Below, piece by piece: positions 40,701 to 54,180 of a stretch of DNA of 64,000 nt. Made by a program: the position numbers and the translations under genes. A model generated the notes under the pieces. The model ran no database searches, had not been told where the DNA came from, and saw only the letters and a program-made list of their open reading frames with translations. Within the stretch, counting starts at the first letter, position 1; every line of letters starts with the position of its first letter. This stretch comes from Progne subis subis (lineage: Eukaryota; Chordata; Aves; Passeriformes; Hirundinidae): the NCBI GenBank assembly GCA_022316685.1, contig JAKJHU010000036.1, positions 4,847,036-4,911,035 on the forward strand, in the 5' to 3' direction.

Positions 40701-43700
40701 AATTACAAAACCAGCCCTGATATTCTCAGATACAGTGCATTCCAAGAGATTTTCTGTAGTAAACTGTTCAGGTTTCAAGTACTATAGACATTCCTAGGCA
40801 ATCAAATATTTTTTTATGATAACTATTTTTACTATGCTAGTTTGCTTTACTCAAAACATGACACATTGCTCATTTGTCTAATAGGGCTAATTTGTACCTA
40901 GCTGCAAAACCAGAAATCTACTGAGAAAACCAGCTGTGACTGGTCTAAAGCAAGACCAGATATGGCTCTTTATGGCTATTACTCTACAGACATTGATCTT
41001 GTCTGTCCTAAAGCTGCCCATTATTGTAAGCCATATTGTAGTGTAAATAATAACAGTAAATATATTTTCATCTCACCAGGACACCTCTGTTCACTGCAAC
41101 GTCTAACTTCCTCTCCAGTTCCTTCACACTGTTGCCCAGTCACAGCAGCACCCTGACAGATCCTTATCCGCCTCTCCCAGCCACCATCACAGGATTTGGA
41201 ACAGCCACTCCAGTGGCCCCACTGGTTCCACTGGCCATTTGCTGTTTAGAGAAATATAATTACAGTGGTGATAACGGTCATAATGGAGAATTACTCTTTT
41301 TTAAAATTTATTTGTATAGTGGTATTGTACAGTAACAATATACATTTACAATATGCCAAAGTACACTTAAAAGAAACTAAGTAAAAATATTTTTCATGTG
41401 ATACTTTAAGATCTTGATTTTTACATGCTCTGACTGAGCACATGAGGCTTAAAGGTAACTCCATACAGCATCTACACACCCTGGAAGGCTGCTTTTGTAC
41501 TGTCAGATGATCATGAAGTAGCCTCAGCACAGAAGGGAATCAGTTAATAAATATTTACTTTCTAGGTTCATGAAAAACTTAAGTCCTTTAGGCTTCAAAA
41601 ATAGCTGCCTAAAACTGCTGAGTGTCCTTCAAACAGCAATAAAAGCTGATGTGTGGCCTTCACGCAGCCTTTCAGGGCACTTTCTTCAGTTTTTTTCCAT
41701 CATCAAGTAAATAAGAATGAGGCCCCAGAACTCAGAGAATCACAGAACTGTTAGGGTCGGAAGGGACCTCTGGAAATAATCCAGTCCAACTCCCCTGGCA
41801 AGGCAGGGTCACTGAGAACAAGTGACTCAGGAACACCTCCAGCTGGGTTTTGAATGTCTCCAGAGAGGGAGACCCAACCTCCCTGGGCAGCCTGTTCAGT
41901 AAAGTTCTTACTGGCGTTGACATGAAACTTCCTGTGCTGTAGTTAATGAGTTTTGTTTCAGCCTCCCGATGGGTGAGACGGCTCTGGCCCTCACAGCCCA
42001 CTGAGGCCAGCCCGCCCCACACGCCCTGCTGCAGCTCGGCGCTGCTGCCCACGCCGGAGTCGCTCGCTACTCACCGGTGCACTCGGGGTTGTAGCACTCC
42101 CGGCTCTCGGCCCAGGGCCCTCTGCACTCGGAGCCGCCGTGGGCCGCCGCCGTGCACTGCCTGCTTCGCTGCTGGGTGCCATTGGAGCAGGTCACCGAGC
42201 ACTGGCTCCACGAGCTCCACTCCTGCCACTGTCCATCCACTGCCGCGGCGCCCACAAAAGAGATGGACACAGCAGAGTTACCATGGGAACCAGGCAGGTG
42301 ACCGCAGCCCCTCGGACTGGGCCCAGCCTTGCTTCTTATCGCAGTCAAATACAGCAACCAACGTTATGAGCCACTTTAAGCTAATATAAAACTGTTACCC
42401 TTTTTCTTCAAGTAAAGATTGTCCCATCACCTCTAATTGTACACTGATATAATAAAGGATAAATAGTGATTTTGGTCATATCCAGTTTGAAGCGTTTTAT
42501 TTAAAACAAAGCCTTATAAAATAGACTGGTCTTTTTAGGCAAAAGTGAGGGCCATTCTTGTATCATGTGAATAAACTCTGAGCTCTCTGAAGTGATTTAT
42601 AAAAGCTGCAGTGATAGTTCAGATAGGTCAGATTATAAAGTTATTGATCCTGATGGTGAAACTAGATGTCTTTAGTTGAACTGGAAAAGGAACATGGGAG
42701 TTACCACTTTGCCTCATATACCATCTCTCTTCTCTGTATTCACAGTGCTGAATACATTTTTATCATTCATTTTCCCTGTAAGGTAATCTATCCCAGTTCT
42801 TCAATATTCTTTCGAGATAAAATGTAGCCGGACAGAAACCACCTTTCTTCCTTCCCTTCCTTCCCTTCCTTCCTTCCCTCCTTCCTTCCCTCCTTCCCTC
42901 CTTCCTTCTCAGATCTGCTGTTGTGTTTGCATATTGCATAATCTTTCTGAATTTGCCAAGTTAAATGTCTAAACAAAATGGAAATGGTGGAAATGGGTCT
43001 GTATTTAGTAATTTGTATTAGCCCATACACTTGAGTTTAGATGAATATTCTCCTGAGTAAAGGTTAATACTGTTATTTTTAATTTTGTTTATCAGAAAAC
43101 TTCTTGAGGTAAATGAAAATACTGAAAACCCAAGATTATGAAAACCATAAAGCAATTATGCTTCCATACAAGTTAAAACTACATGATCCATAATAATAGA
43201 ACTAGACAGTATGTTTAAAAACAGACAAGCATTAATAAATGTGTTATGACTAACTGCGCTAATTCAGGATCCTGCATTCATAGAGATTGCGACAATCATC
43301 AGTTCCTCATTGCCCCTGCAGTTAAATATCACCTCAAAATGTAGGTTCTAATATAATTTTGATTAATACTCATCCTTGAAAACCTGGTTCTATAACTATT
43401 AGAGCTATATAAGCACCACCACTCCAAACAAGGAATTCCATTTGGTGCACTTGCCAAACTGTTTTCAGAATTTTTCTAAAGGGGAGTTGGAATAGCAGCT
43501 CCCTAAGCTGTTGGTGTTAATATCCAAAATAAAAAGCAGAATCCTAAAGTTAATGATTAAACATACTGTTCTGTGTGGGTACATTACTGTTCAGTGAATA
43601 AATAGTAAACTATTTTGCTAATGTCAGACATTAACAACAGTACATTTCAAAGATACTATCCATATCCTGGGCCCAGGATCTCAGCGCCAGTGAATTAAAG

Positions 43701-46700
43701 GGAGAGATTTTCCAAGGCTTTTCCCTAAAGTTATATATTAAATATTCTGTGTAATGCCTGGTTGTGAACCACTTCTCAATGCAGATGCCTCTGAAGCTAT
43801 GAGGCTGCTTCCTGATAGAAGAAGAAAGAAAATGGAAATCTTTCCAAACATGGATGCATTAATGTACTCATTAATTATAAAAGATTTATGTGAAGAGGAA
43901 AACATCATGGAAATGACATTTCAATGCACCCTTTTCAGTTTTATTTGTTGCTATATAGTATTATTTAGAGTAGGAAAGATCAAATCAATTATTATACTGT
44001 CTTTGGAGAAAACTCATTCTGTGGCTTCTCATATATGTAATACATCTCTCTTATTTATCTTTAGGAGAAAAGAGCATGTGAGTTTTCTATTTCAGAAATA
44101 CCCTTAAAAAGCAGAGAATACAACATGAAGATTTTCTAAATAAATTGAACATGCAAACTGTGGCAAATATTGAGCAAGTACCTAAAGTGTTACTTTTAAA
44201 TGTAACAGTACAGAAGGGCCTCTAAAAGTCATTTAGGTGCAAAGGATAGTTCAAAATCCAGAGTTCTCAAATAATTGTTTATTTTGACAGATTAGGTATA
44301 ATATCTTTTGTGTTTCTTCACAATTCTGAAGGGAATTTTATGCATTATATGTATGCATGCGTTTTGAAAAAGTTGGTTTAAATTAATAACAATCTAAAGA
44401 CAAAAAGTTAAAAAAAAAAATGAAAGAATACTTTTTTTAGTAAGCTTTAATTTTAGTGTATGGACAATTTAACATTAAGCCCATGCATTGTTTATTTGGT
44501 TAGTGGCAATTTTTTGAAATTGGTTTAGTATATAACTACGAAAAATGTGGCACCTAAAATTTGTACTACAAGAAAATTTGTGCTACAAGAAAATTTGTAC
44601 TAGGGGATTCAAATAATGCCCTAGCTTGTGTGAGCCTTTCTGTCTGTACACATGTAAATACTATCCATTTTGAATAAATTAGGAATTCAAATATTATGGT
44701 TTCACAAATATGTTTGTCATATGATGAATAAATAATTACAGTGAATGTCTAAGCAAAGGTAATTCATACAGATATGGTGGACACAAACAATGTGACCTCT
44801 GAATGTCTCTCTTTGAGCCACACTCAGGAAGTTGTTTGTCTTTTGGTTCTCTGAGACTCATCCTGAACCAAGTCTTCCTACACGACACACTGTGCCCTAC
44901 AGAGAGAAAGAAACTAAATATTGTTTTCATCTGTCTGGACCAGTTAACATCCTGGCTATATACTTTAACCACTACAGTCAGAATTATGAACATTATTACT
45001 CAAGCTAGTCACTTTGGATAATGTTTTTCTTTTTTTTTTCCCCCTGTGTGCAAATGGCTATAAAAGAAATAACAAGAAACCCACATTAAATGCACTGTAA
45101 GAAAGCAGAGAGTTGCCATATGAGCTCACCAGGGCAGAGTGCAATATTGCAAGGTTTGTGCTGTGTTTCAGGTCCATCACATGATCTTCCCCCATACTGG
45201 GGAGGTATACATGACCTTGTCCTAGTTCTTTGGCCTCGACCACATGTGAATGAACACAAACTCCAAGGTGACCATTCCTCCCAAACGCCATGTACTGCAA
45301 CAAACCATACAGATTTTAACCAGAAACAGACACACAAGTAACAAAAGGATTTAAAAAAAAAAAACAAGATCAATATTTTAAATATGAGTTATTTTGCCGC
45401 CTTCAAAGAAATCAGTCCATTGGTAAGCTTTATCATAGAAAAACACATACATTTTAAAACTTAGTTGATTTTAATTTAATTGTATTTTCTCTAAAATATA
45501 TTTAAAAATATACTTTGAAACATTTTCTCTAATCTTACTATCACAGTTTTGCTTTTTTGACTGTTTTACACAAGATGAGTTTCTTCTCAGAAGTTAGTGA
45601 TGATGTACTTTGGTCCCTGACTTGATATGTTTAATAGCCCTGATTTTCAGGAGGATAGTTTTTGTAAAATTCAGGCATATACTTTCTGTATCAAGGCAAC
45701 CCAAAAATCTAGAAGCAATCAAAATTAAGCTTTTTAAATTACAGGAATAAATGCAGTAATTTATTACTATGTCAATATCACAAATTGGGGCAGTAATCTT
45801 AAAGTTTATTCAATTGTTTAAATTCTGGTGGAAACATGGCAGCAGATGTGGTTGATTATCTTCCTCAAAAAATCCAAGACCACATGAGTAAAAGAGATAT
45901 GCACCATTTCCTTACATGAACATTTTCATTGATTTAGCAGATCATAATACATTATTTACTCTTGGAAAAGCATTCATTCAACAAACTGCAAATATCTTCA
46001 GAGTTCACAATAAATTACAAACTTATACCACTATCTTTAGATTTGATAATATTTTTGTTTCTTATTATTAATATAAGGAATCATAGAAGATTAATCTCTA
46101 CTTTAAGCGTTTTCTGCTGTAGGAGAAACTGATATACAATATCCATGTGAGCTTACATATACACAATGCCTTTACAGAAAAATTCAGTGAAATTTTCAGA
46201 AAGTTCTCTACACATACATTCATAAAACAGTTCTATATAAATTAAATAATACTGCAAAACAAACTTTACCTATTTTTTTTTCAGCTTAAATAAGAGCAGT
46301 TGCACAAATATAAATTAGGGAATGTGAGAACAGGAATGTAATGATGAAAATTGCAGCAATGTTAAGCACTTAAGAGAAGTTCAAAGACACAGCATCCAGA
46401 CTGAACATCTCACTCAGTACCACATAATTCTGTTTCTGAAGCCCTGTCTATTTGAAGGGTGTCTGGAGGTGCAAACTGTGTATAACATCTTAATGTATCA
46501 GTGGTAATGACTCACAACATTACAGAAGAAATAGATTTTCTTTTTTGTCCTCACTTTTTTCATCACTGTGAAAGAACTTCTCATATATACGTTTCCTTTG
46601 CCCTGAAGGGACATATCACTCGCCCAATTTCTACAAATACAACCCTTTTCTTGAAGGAATCAGAATAACATTTCCTGAGGTGAAATTCAGTTGTGAGGCT

Positions 46701-49700
46701 GTGGAAGGACATTCAGCTCCCTGGCATATTATCACAAATTCATCAGTAAGATCAAGGGGAATTCAGCAAGTAGTTAAGGTCTATTGCCTTTCATTAAAAG
46801 TAAGAAAATTTGTCATGTCAGACACTGTGTTGAGATAAAAAGTTTGTTAGTTAACTTCTGAGAAATTGTACCTGACAAAAAATGTCAAACTTTATTCAGG
46901 GAAGATTTTAACCCACTGGACAACAGCTCAATTGATGAAAGGTTTTCATTTGGTCACATAAAAGTGATTCAAAAAGATCACATCCTACATCCTTATTATC
47001 TTACCCAAAATATCACATCCATCTGCATTATATTAAAAAAAATAATAACCTTCAGGAACACTCCAAAGTAATGTTAAAGTGACAGATTTTAGTCTAGTTA
47101 GTTTAGAAACCTTGATTAATTGTGACATTTTTGTCAAAACCAGAAAGTCTAGCACTTCTAAAAATAGTAAATTTATGACTATACTTGCACATAACTTCTT
47201 TTAGTTTCATGTGTTCTCAACAAGTACTATACTTCTACGGCTGTTTTAATTCAGCTATATAATCTTAAATAATTTTTTCTCACTGGCAAAGTATTAGATT
47301 ACAAATCCAAACACAACTCTAAGATTCCCAGTTTTTATCATATGAGCAAAATTAAGGAGAAAAGTTTGTCAGATCAGATTCCAAACAATAACCAGTAATA
47401 ACAATAACATAATTTCATCTCCTGATACTACAATGGTTGATAAAAATGTTCAGATGCAACAAGAAGTTTAAAAAGTTTAAAACTTAGCTAAACAAAATTC
47501 ATCCAAGTTCTAAAAAGATCATTGTCTAGGAAAATAATAAATTGGAAAGGTCTTGACTCCATGTAAACATAGAGTAGGGCTTTTCAGACCACATAGAAGT
47601 TTAAGCCTATTGCTTAATTTGGAATTTTGATTCTATGCTGTCAAAATAGTCTAAGTTAGTTGTCTTTATCTGAGAAATAAATAAATAAATAAATAAATAA
47701 ATAAAGTGCTGAATAGCCCTTTAAAGGTACTGTTTTTAACCAAGAGGATGCATATTTCTTCTAGCAAGAGTTCACTGCATGCTAGCAGCAGCACAGAACA
47801 ATTCTTAAATGATTTTGGAACTAAACATAAGCCAAACCAAAGTGTTTCATTTTGGGTGCACTGAAAGCAGCCTCTATTTGTTTGTGGTTTAAATTAAGCT
47901 GTGCCAAAAATCATCTTCCATGACAAATTTTATCTCATTAAATAAAAATTTCACAGCACCTTCTTGCATTTATAGACATTTGTATCTGAAACTAGTAGTC
48001 CAGAAATAAAGTCAAGGATGGAATAGGTGTAACACTAAAACAATGCATTACAGAAGTGCCCATTATTATCCAGATTATCTTTAAAATAACATCTTAATTT
48101 AAAGTTTCTTAACCCTGATTTTTCTTTCTGGTATTTTATTTACATCTTCTTTCTTTAACACTATTTTCTAAATGCAAAAAAAAAATCCCCTATAGCATCT
48201 GATGAATTATAGCCAGATGAGCTATGCCAAATTACACCAGATGGAGAGCTGGCCCGCAGAGGAGTTACTGTTTTCTATAACACAGTTTCAGATGCAAGAT
48301 TCATTATTTGGGACAAAAATATTCAGATTATTGCCAGCTTCTCTGTCAAAAACATTGCTAGCACAACAAGTTTGGATTACTGCAAAGCATCTTTCCCATC
48401 TCTCTGCCACTCTGTGAACCTAATCATGTTGAAGTGAACACCCACGGTGTTCACAACACACAACTGCTGTGAAGTGGAAGGAGGCGTTAGGCCATGCTGG
48501 CCTTCATCCTACAAACATATTTTGTGAGCTTTTTATTGGGGTTTAAATGCTTTTGATTTGTTCAGCTTTAAATTGAACAGATATTGAAAAATTATGATGG
48601 CCATTGATGTGGTGCAGGTCCAGTACTGTTTAACATCTTCATCAATGACACAGACAGTGGGATTGAGCACTCCTTCAGCAAGTCTGCAGACAACACCAAG
48701 CTGAGTGGTGTGGTTGACAAACCTGACAGACAGGATCAGGCTGACCAACCTGACAGAGAGATCTGGACAAGCTGTAGAAGCAGGCCCATGGGAATGCTAT
48801 TATGTTGAACAAGGTCCTGCATATGGCTTGGGGGCAACCTGGTTTCAACACAGGATGGGAGATAAAGGGATTGAGAGCAGCCTCGAAAAGAAGGACTACA
48901 GGCTGATTGTGAATGAGATGTTGGATCTGAGCCAGCAGTGTGCACTTGCAGCCCAGAAAGCCACCCACATCTTGAGCTGCATCAAAAGCATCATGGCTAG
49001 CAGCGTGAGGGAGGAGATTATGTCCTACTCCACTCTGGTGGGACCCCACTTGGAGTGTTGCATCCAGCTCTGGGATCCTCAGCATAGAAAGTCATGAACT
49101 TCTTGGAGCTGGTCCACAGCACTGCAACAGAGATTATCAGAGGGATGGAACATCTCTCCTATGGAGACAGGATAGAAGAGTTTGGGTTGTTCAGCCTGGA
49201 AAAGAGGTCTCCATGGAGACCTTATTGCGGCCTTCCACTACTTAAACGGGGCCTCTAAGAAAGATGCGGACAAACTTTTTGTCAGGCCCTGTTGCAATAA
49301 GATGAGGGAGAGAAAAAAGGGAGGTAAGTAAAACTACCTTAACAAATAACACCAGGCAAAGTATAGCATTTGAGAATACAAATGTTTGAAATGGCCTAGT
49401 GTTTTCCTGCTCCTGCCATGTCTTGCTCTACCCATAAGCCTGAAAATGCTAAATTACAGCTAAATTTTGTGGCAAAAGGTGTTGAAGGCAATGGAGAAGG
49501 AGAAACAGAAGCTGAGATGATCTGCAGGCATGGAAACCCCATGTCCTTTCCCCTTAAGTTTTAGCTGTGTTAGAAATTATTCACTAAACTGAAATGAATC
49601 TGTAGCACTGCAGTAATGGATTTTGAGGTGTCTCCACTCACAAAAGAATCAGTGACAATGAAAATTATCTGAGCTATGTTTTGTTGTCTACTATGCTGCA

Positions 49701-52700
49701 CTTGTCTAGAATAGTGTTGGTCTGAAATAAATATAAATAACCCAAAAATATATAAAAAGTGGTTCCTTCATTATTTTGCTTGAACTATCAGTAATACTAT
49801 TTTGAAATTTAAAGTTTTATTCCAATACATACATATATATGGAGCTAGGTGAATCCCATTTTCCAAATTTTCCAGGACACTGACATCACAGAGAAACAGG
49901 CTGTCTAACATTCCAGTGAGTATCTTGGACAGCATATAAAATATGTTAAAGTGTATATAAAGAATATCTAAAGGTAATGGAAAAAATACTCTGAAAGATT
50001 TGCATTGGTATTTGCAAGTTTAACAGGTTCCTTTGAGGCCTATGGATAGATGCATGAAGTACAGTAGGTCATTCTGCATATTTTTTTATGATATATATAT
50101 TTTGATTAGGAAACATTCCAGCTCTCACAATGCCCCCCACCTTTTTACTATAATTTTGTCAAACTGCAGGTTTTAAATACACTAGTGTACAGACCATATA
50201 TTTTTTTATGGTTGGACCAGGGATAATCTCTAACTATGCAACTTTCTGAGTCAGGATACATAATAGAATGAGGACAGAGGATACTTGGGCTAATAATTAA
50301 AGGGATGTTTGAAGAATTAATGGATCTTGTGCCTAGGAAAAGTATATTTCTAAACTGCTAATCTTGCACAATGCTACACAGTAGTGACCCTGTAGTCAGA
50401 GAATATAAATTAGTAAGGCTATTTTAACTGTATGGAACAATATGCAAGATTAAGACCAGAAAACTAATTATTTAGGGAAGGATAACTCAAGATACATAGA
50501 GATTATCAGAATCAGCTGTGGTGAGCTGAAATAGAAAATATCTTGGCAGTGTAGATACTAAGAATTGGTAGCCTTTGCTCATACTAGGTATCTGGAAAGC
50601 TGTGTCCTGAAGTGTGAGGATATAAGGAATCAGCTCCTTAGTCCCCTGAGAAATATGGAGCAGTGTTTTGGGGTGAGCATTGTTAAAAGTTTGTTTGACC
50701 ATATCATATATGAGAATTAACTTTTTTCCAGTTTTAATTGAACAGTTTCATTACCTTGGCTTTTGCATTACCTCGATTTTTGTTTTGTTTTGCTTTGTTT
50801 TTGTATGAAAATTTTGTATCACTTTCTGGAGAGAATGAAGATAAAATTCTGAAAATTAGGTGATTTAATCCTCTTTCCTCTTCTTAGTACTAATTAGCAA
50901 GAAATAAGGCAGAACTCATTGTGAAAGATGGACTGTGTTTTCATGTTCATTCTTCACATAGTTTCAAAAGAATACTTAAATCTATCTTTGATTGTTTGCA
51001 ATGTTTGTTCATTTCTTTTATAGTTCTCTTTCATTTATTATTTTTGTACTTGAGAGTTCTTTTGCAGTATTTCCCACCTCTGGCACAATCTAAACTACTT
51101 TGTTTTAGAAATATCTGCCATTTTTGTATGGAAACCCTTCCATGTGTAAAGTTTAACCACTTCTAAAGTATTAAAATTCAGATCTAACTAGACATTTCTA
51201 CTCTGAAATATTACAGAATTTCATGTGAATTGCTTAACCTAAGCACAATAGGAAAACATTTTGTGTAGAGAGCAATTCTTGTTACCATCATGCATTATCT
51301 AGAGACAATCTTGTAAGTTGTCTTCCATTACAGAGGCTCCCTAAATGCTTATAATGCTGATATACAAACTCTGATGGGATTGCATGCACTTCCCCCTATT
51401 TTTCAACACACAGGAACAGCATGAGAGTTTGATTCTACATTTCACTGCTCATTGAAATAAAGTCCACGAGTTCTTTGTGTATGACAATTTAGTTTCCTTC
51501 AAAAATGTACTGAGTTTCCCCAGAAGCTGAAGATGGCTCACCACCCTCTTGGGATTAAATGTTAGAGAGACCTGAGGAATTTTTACATATGGTGTAGAGG
51601 GGGTTTCTTGGTGTGGCTTTTTTTTTTTTTTTTTTTTTTTTTTTCATTTCTGTCACAACAGAGGAAAAATAATGTAGTCATGGGGCATATGCCTCCAACT
51701 TGCTTCCCATCATAGATTAATCCACAGGTAGAGTCTAAAGAAAGATGTGCCCTTTCAGCAACTAACTTGAATATGCCTGTCTCTTCTCCTTAGTGTATAA
51801 ATACTGCTGAACTCCAACAATGTCCAGATCTCTCAGATAAAAGGAGTAGGAAAACTGTGATGCAAGACACTGATGATCTTTGCCATGTCAGATATAAGAG
51901 AGTTACTTTTGTCTGATCTTTTTTCCTTTGATAGGTAGCTGTTGTCCTTTCTTGCCAAAACAATGTAAAGGGAAGTCCATGAAGACATAACTGTGCATAG
52001 AACATTGTCTGGCCCATTGCGTAGAAGAGAGTATTCTAAATGGCAAAACAATTGCAGTGTCAAATAATATATGTAAACCCAGCCTCTTAATTAGTCTCTG
52101 TCCCTTAATGTAGGTCATGATCTGTATTTCTTCCCTAGTTTGTCTTTGTACTCATGCTAACTTCTCTTTTCTGAGTGAAAATGAAAGAATATAGACCTTA
52201 AAAAAAAATACAAAACTGTCAGTAAAAAAGGTGCTCTTGTTCCTAATCTTGACTGTTCTGAAAATAAAATTAATAACCTACATGAAAAAAAATTCACAGT
52301 ACAATTCTCTGCTTTAATTGAAATGCCCCCATGAAATCCATATTAATAATAATAATAATAATAAAAAATACATAGTTTCAAATTCTTATCATTATACAGT
52401 TCAAAAACATCCACAATTTTATTTATTGGCTGCTAACACTACCTGGACAGAGGGCAGTGTTATTGCAAACCCTTGATTCTCTTAAAGGGCCGCTGCAGTG
52501 TGTCCCGTAAGGTGATACACAAGTTCTGGTTCGCACCTGCGACCCTTGACCACAAGTAACTGAACACGTACTCCACTGGGCCCACTCTTCAACACCAGAT
52601 TCACCTGTATTCAAGACAACAAACAAACATGAATATAGACATAAGTATTAACACTTTTTTTTTTTTTTTTTCTGATGCTCATTATCATCTGCTCTTATAA

Positions 52701-54135
52701 ATCAAAGAAAAATGTACCACACCAAAATAAATATTTAAAGGTTTATGGAGTAAAGCAGCTGTGAAAATGTGCAATGAATAGAAAAAAAAGACACTCAAAG
52801 ACACTTACAATGCTGCAATCACATAACGCCTGTCAGAGGGGAACACTTTGATGTCTTAGCATCATTTACAGCTTTATGAGAACTACTGCCCTTCAGCACT
52901 TCAGAAACAACACTACCCTCAGGATTCTGTACGTATATAGACAACTCTTTTTATAAAAAAGCAGAGGAATTATCTTTGATATTTATACTTATCCCTCTAG
53001 AATTAAGGCTCAGTAACAGTTTAAGGAACCCTACAAATAAGGGAATTCCAATGAAAAAAACCCTAGACAAACCAATCCCTAATGTCTTACATTTTCTTCA
53101 GAAGAGTCATATAGCATTTAAAAGAAGTTCCCTGGCAAAGAAAACATTTTGTTTACTAAATTTTAATCTGAAATGTGGGATGGAAACTGATAATTAGCTG
53201 CACAGATCTTGATTTTGACCTACAGAATTTCTTGGGTATGCCAGACCTCATTACTGCACATAATGCATACTACTATGTCTAAAATTGTCAGATGTGATTT
53301 ATTAATACTATATATAGGAAAAGGTGTGGGTTTTTTTTTGTTTTTTTTTTTTTTTGTTTGGTTTTTTTTTTTGGTTTGTTTTTTTTTTTTTTTTTTTTTG
53401 TTTTGTTTTTTTTTTAAATTTTGGAGAGATAGAATACTATACTTTTATTTCTAAAAGCAAGTAATGCATAAAGTTTTCTTGCATGGATGCCCTGGAAAGA
53501 ATGCTTGAATTTAATTCTCATGAACAGCTATACACATGATTCTGGAATTCCTTTCCCAAAGGAACTCCTGTTCAGAAAAATAGATCCCTCGAGTATTCTC
53601 AGAAAGCAAAAGCAAAAATAATGTGAATATACCTCACTAAGCAATTTGAGTAAATGATTGTACATTGATGTTTAGCTTCTTCTGTTAAAAATCATCATGT
53701 AATGTAAAATGGCAGCTGAAACCCTTGTTGCATGCTTGATTTTTAAGTGTACATCCTTTTTGAAACTAATGGCACTTCCTGTTTTAAAATCAGTGGCATG
53801 ATAAAATCTGCAGACTTGAAGAGCTTGCTTGAAATTTCAGCTGTCTCAGTATACATGTAGTCTTCCAGTAGTTCTGATACTGATCACAACTGAGGGATTG
53901 TCTGCATACCAGGAATATTCTGGTGCTATCTTCCAAGAATGCAGTAAATGACATGCTATTTCTTCAAACTGTGCTTTGTAGCAAGAATCTGTGGATCTCT
54001 CCAAGCTGTCTTATCTTTTGATTGTTTTTTTGTTTGGTTTTTTTTTCTCCCCAGGGGTCAAGCACAAAACCTTTGGAAAATGATTGTTTCTGCTAGACTT
54101 CTAAGACTTAATTCTGAGGCTATTCAATGCTTTAC

Positions 54136-54180
<45 letters not shown>

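Larger units (their letters stand above)
34446..41076 (-). other. ADGRB3: ADGRB3 intron between TSR4 and first HormR exon
   Basis: This intron is 6631 bp. It contains a possible LTR fragment (about 38.5-38.7 kb) and a 37-bp-period imperfect duplication (39392-39458). The rest, including a somewhat GC-richer stretch around 36.4-37.2 kb, was not recognised. Confidence 0.85.
42240..45129 (-). other. ADGRB3: ADGRB3 intron between TSR2 and TSR3 exons
   Basis: This intron is 2890 bp. The acceptor end, next to TSR3, is GC-rich and CpG-dense, then falls to AT-rich within about 100 bases. It contains a pyrimidine CCTT-type repeat (42844-42908) and three copies of a 17-bp unit (44556-44604). No other feature is recognised. 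Confidence 0.85.
45295..52442 (-). other. ADGRB3: ADGRB3 intron between TSR1 and TSR2 exons
   Basis: This intron is 7148 bp. It holds a CR1 copy with a recognisable reverse-transcriptase tail remnant (about 48.6-49.3 kb), an (AAAT)n tract at 47673-47705, a 27-base T run at 51618-51644 and a short (AAT)n tract at 52344-52364. Everything else is AT-rich and unrecognised. Confidence 0.85.

Noticed and set aside
41991..42389. Overlapping ORFs on the plus strand and in other minus frames over TSR3
   Set aside because: These are shadows caused by the GC-rich exon. The splice-bounded minus-strand frame encoding the TSR is the real one.
43754..44107. A 117-codon plus-strand ORF
   Set aside because: No homology was recognised; it lies in the TSR2-TSR3 intron and is antisense to the gene. 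Its hydrophobic middle is typical of AT-rich translation.
54137..54178. Poly(A) tail of a processed pseudogene
   Set aside because: No recognisable gene sequence lies upstream and no flanking target-site duplication was found.
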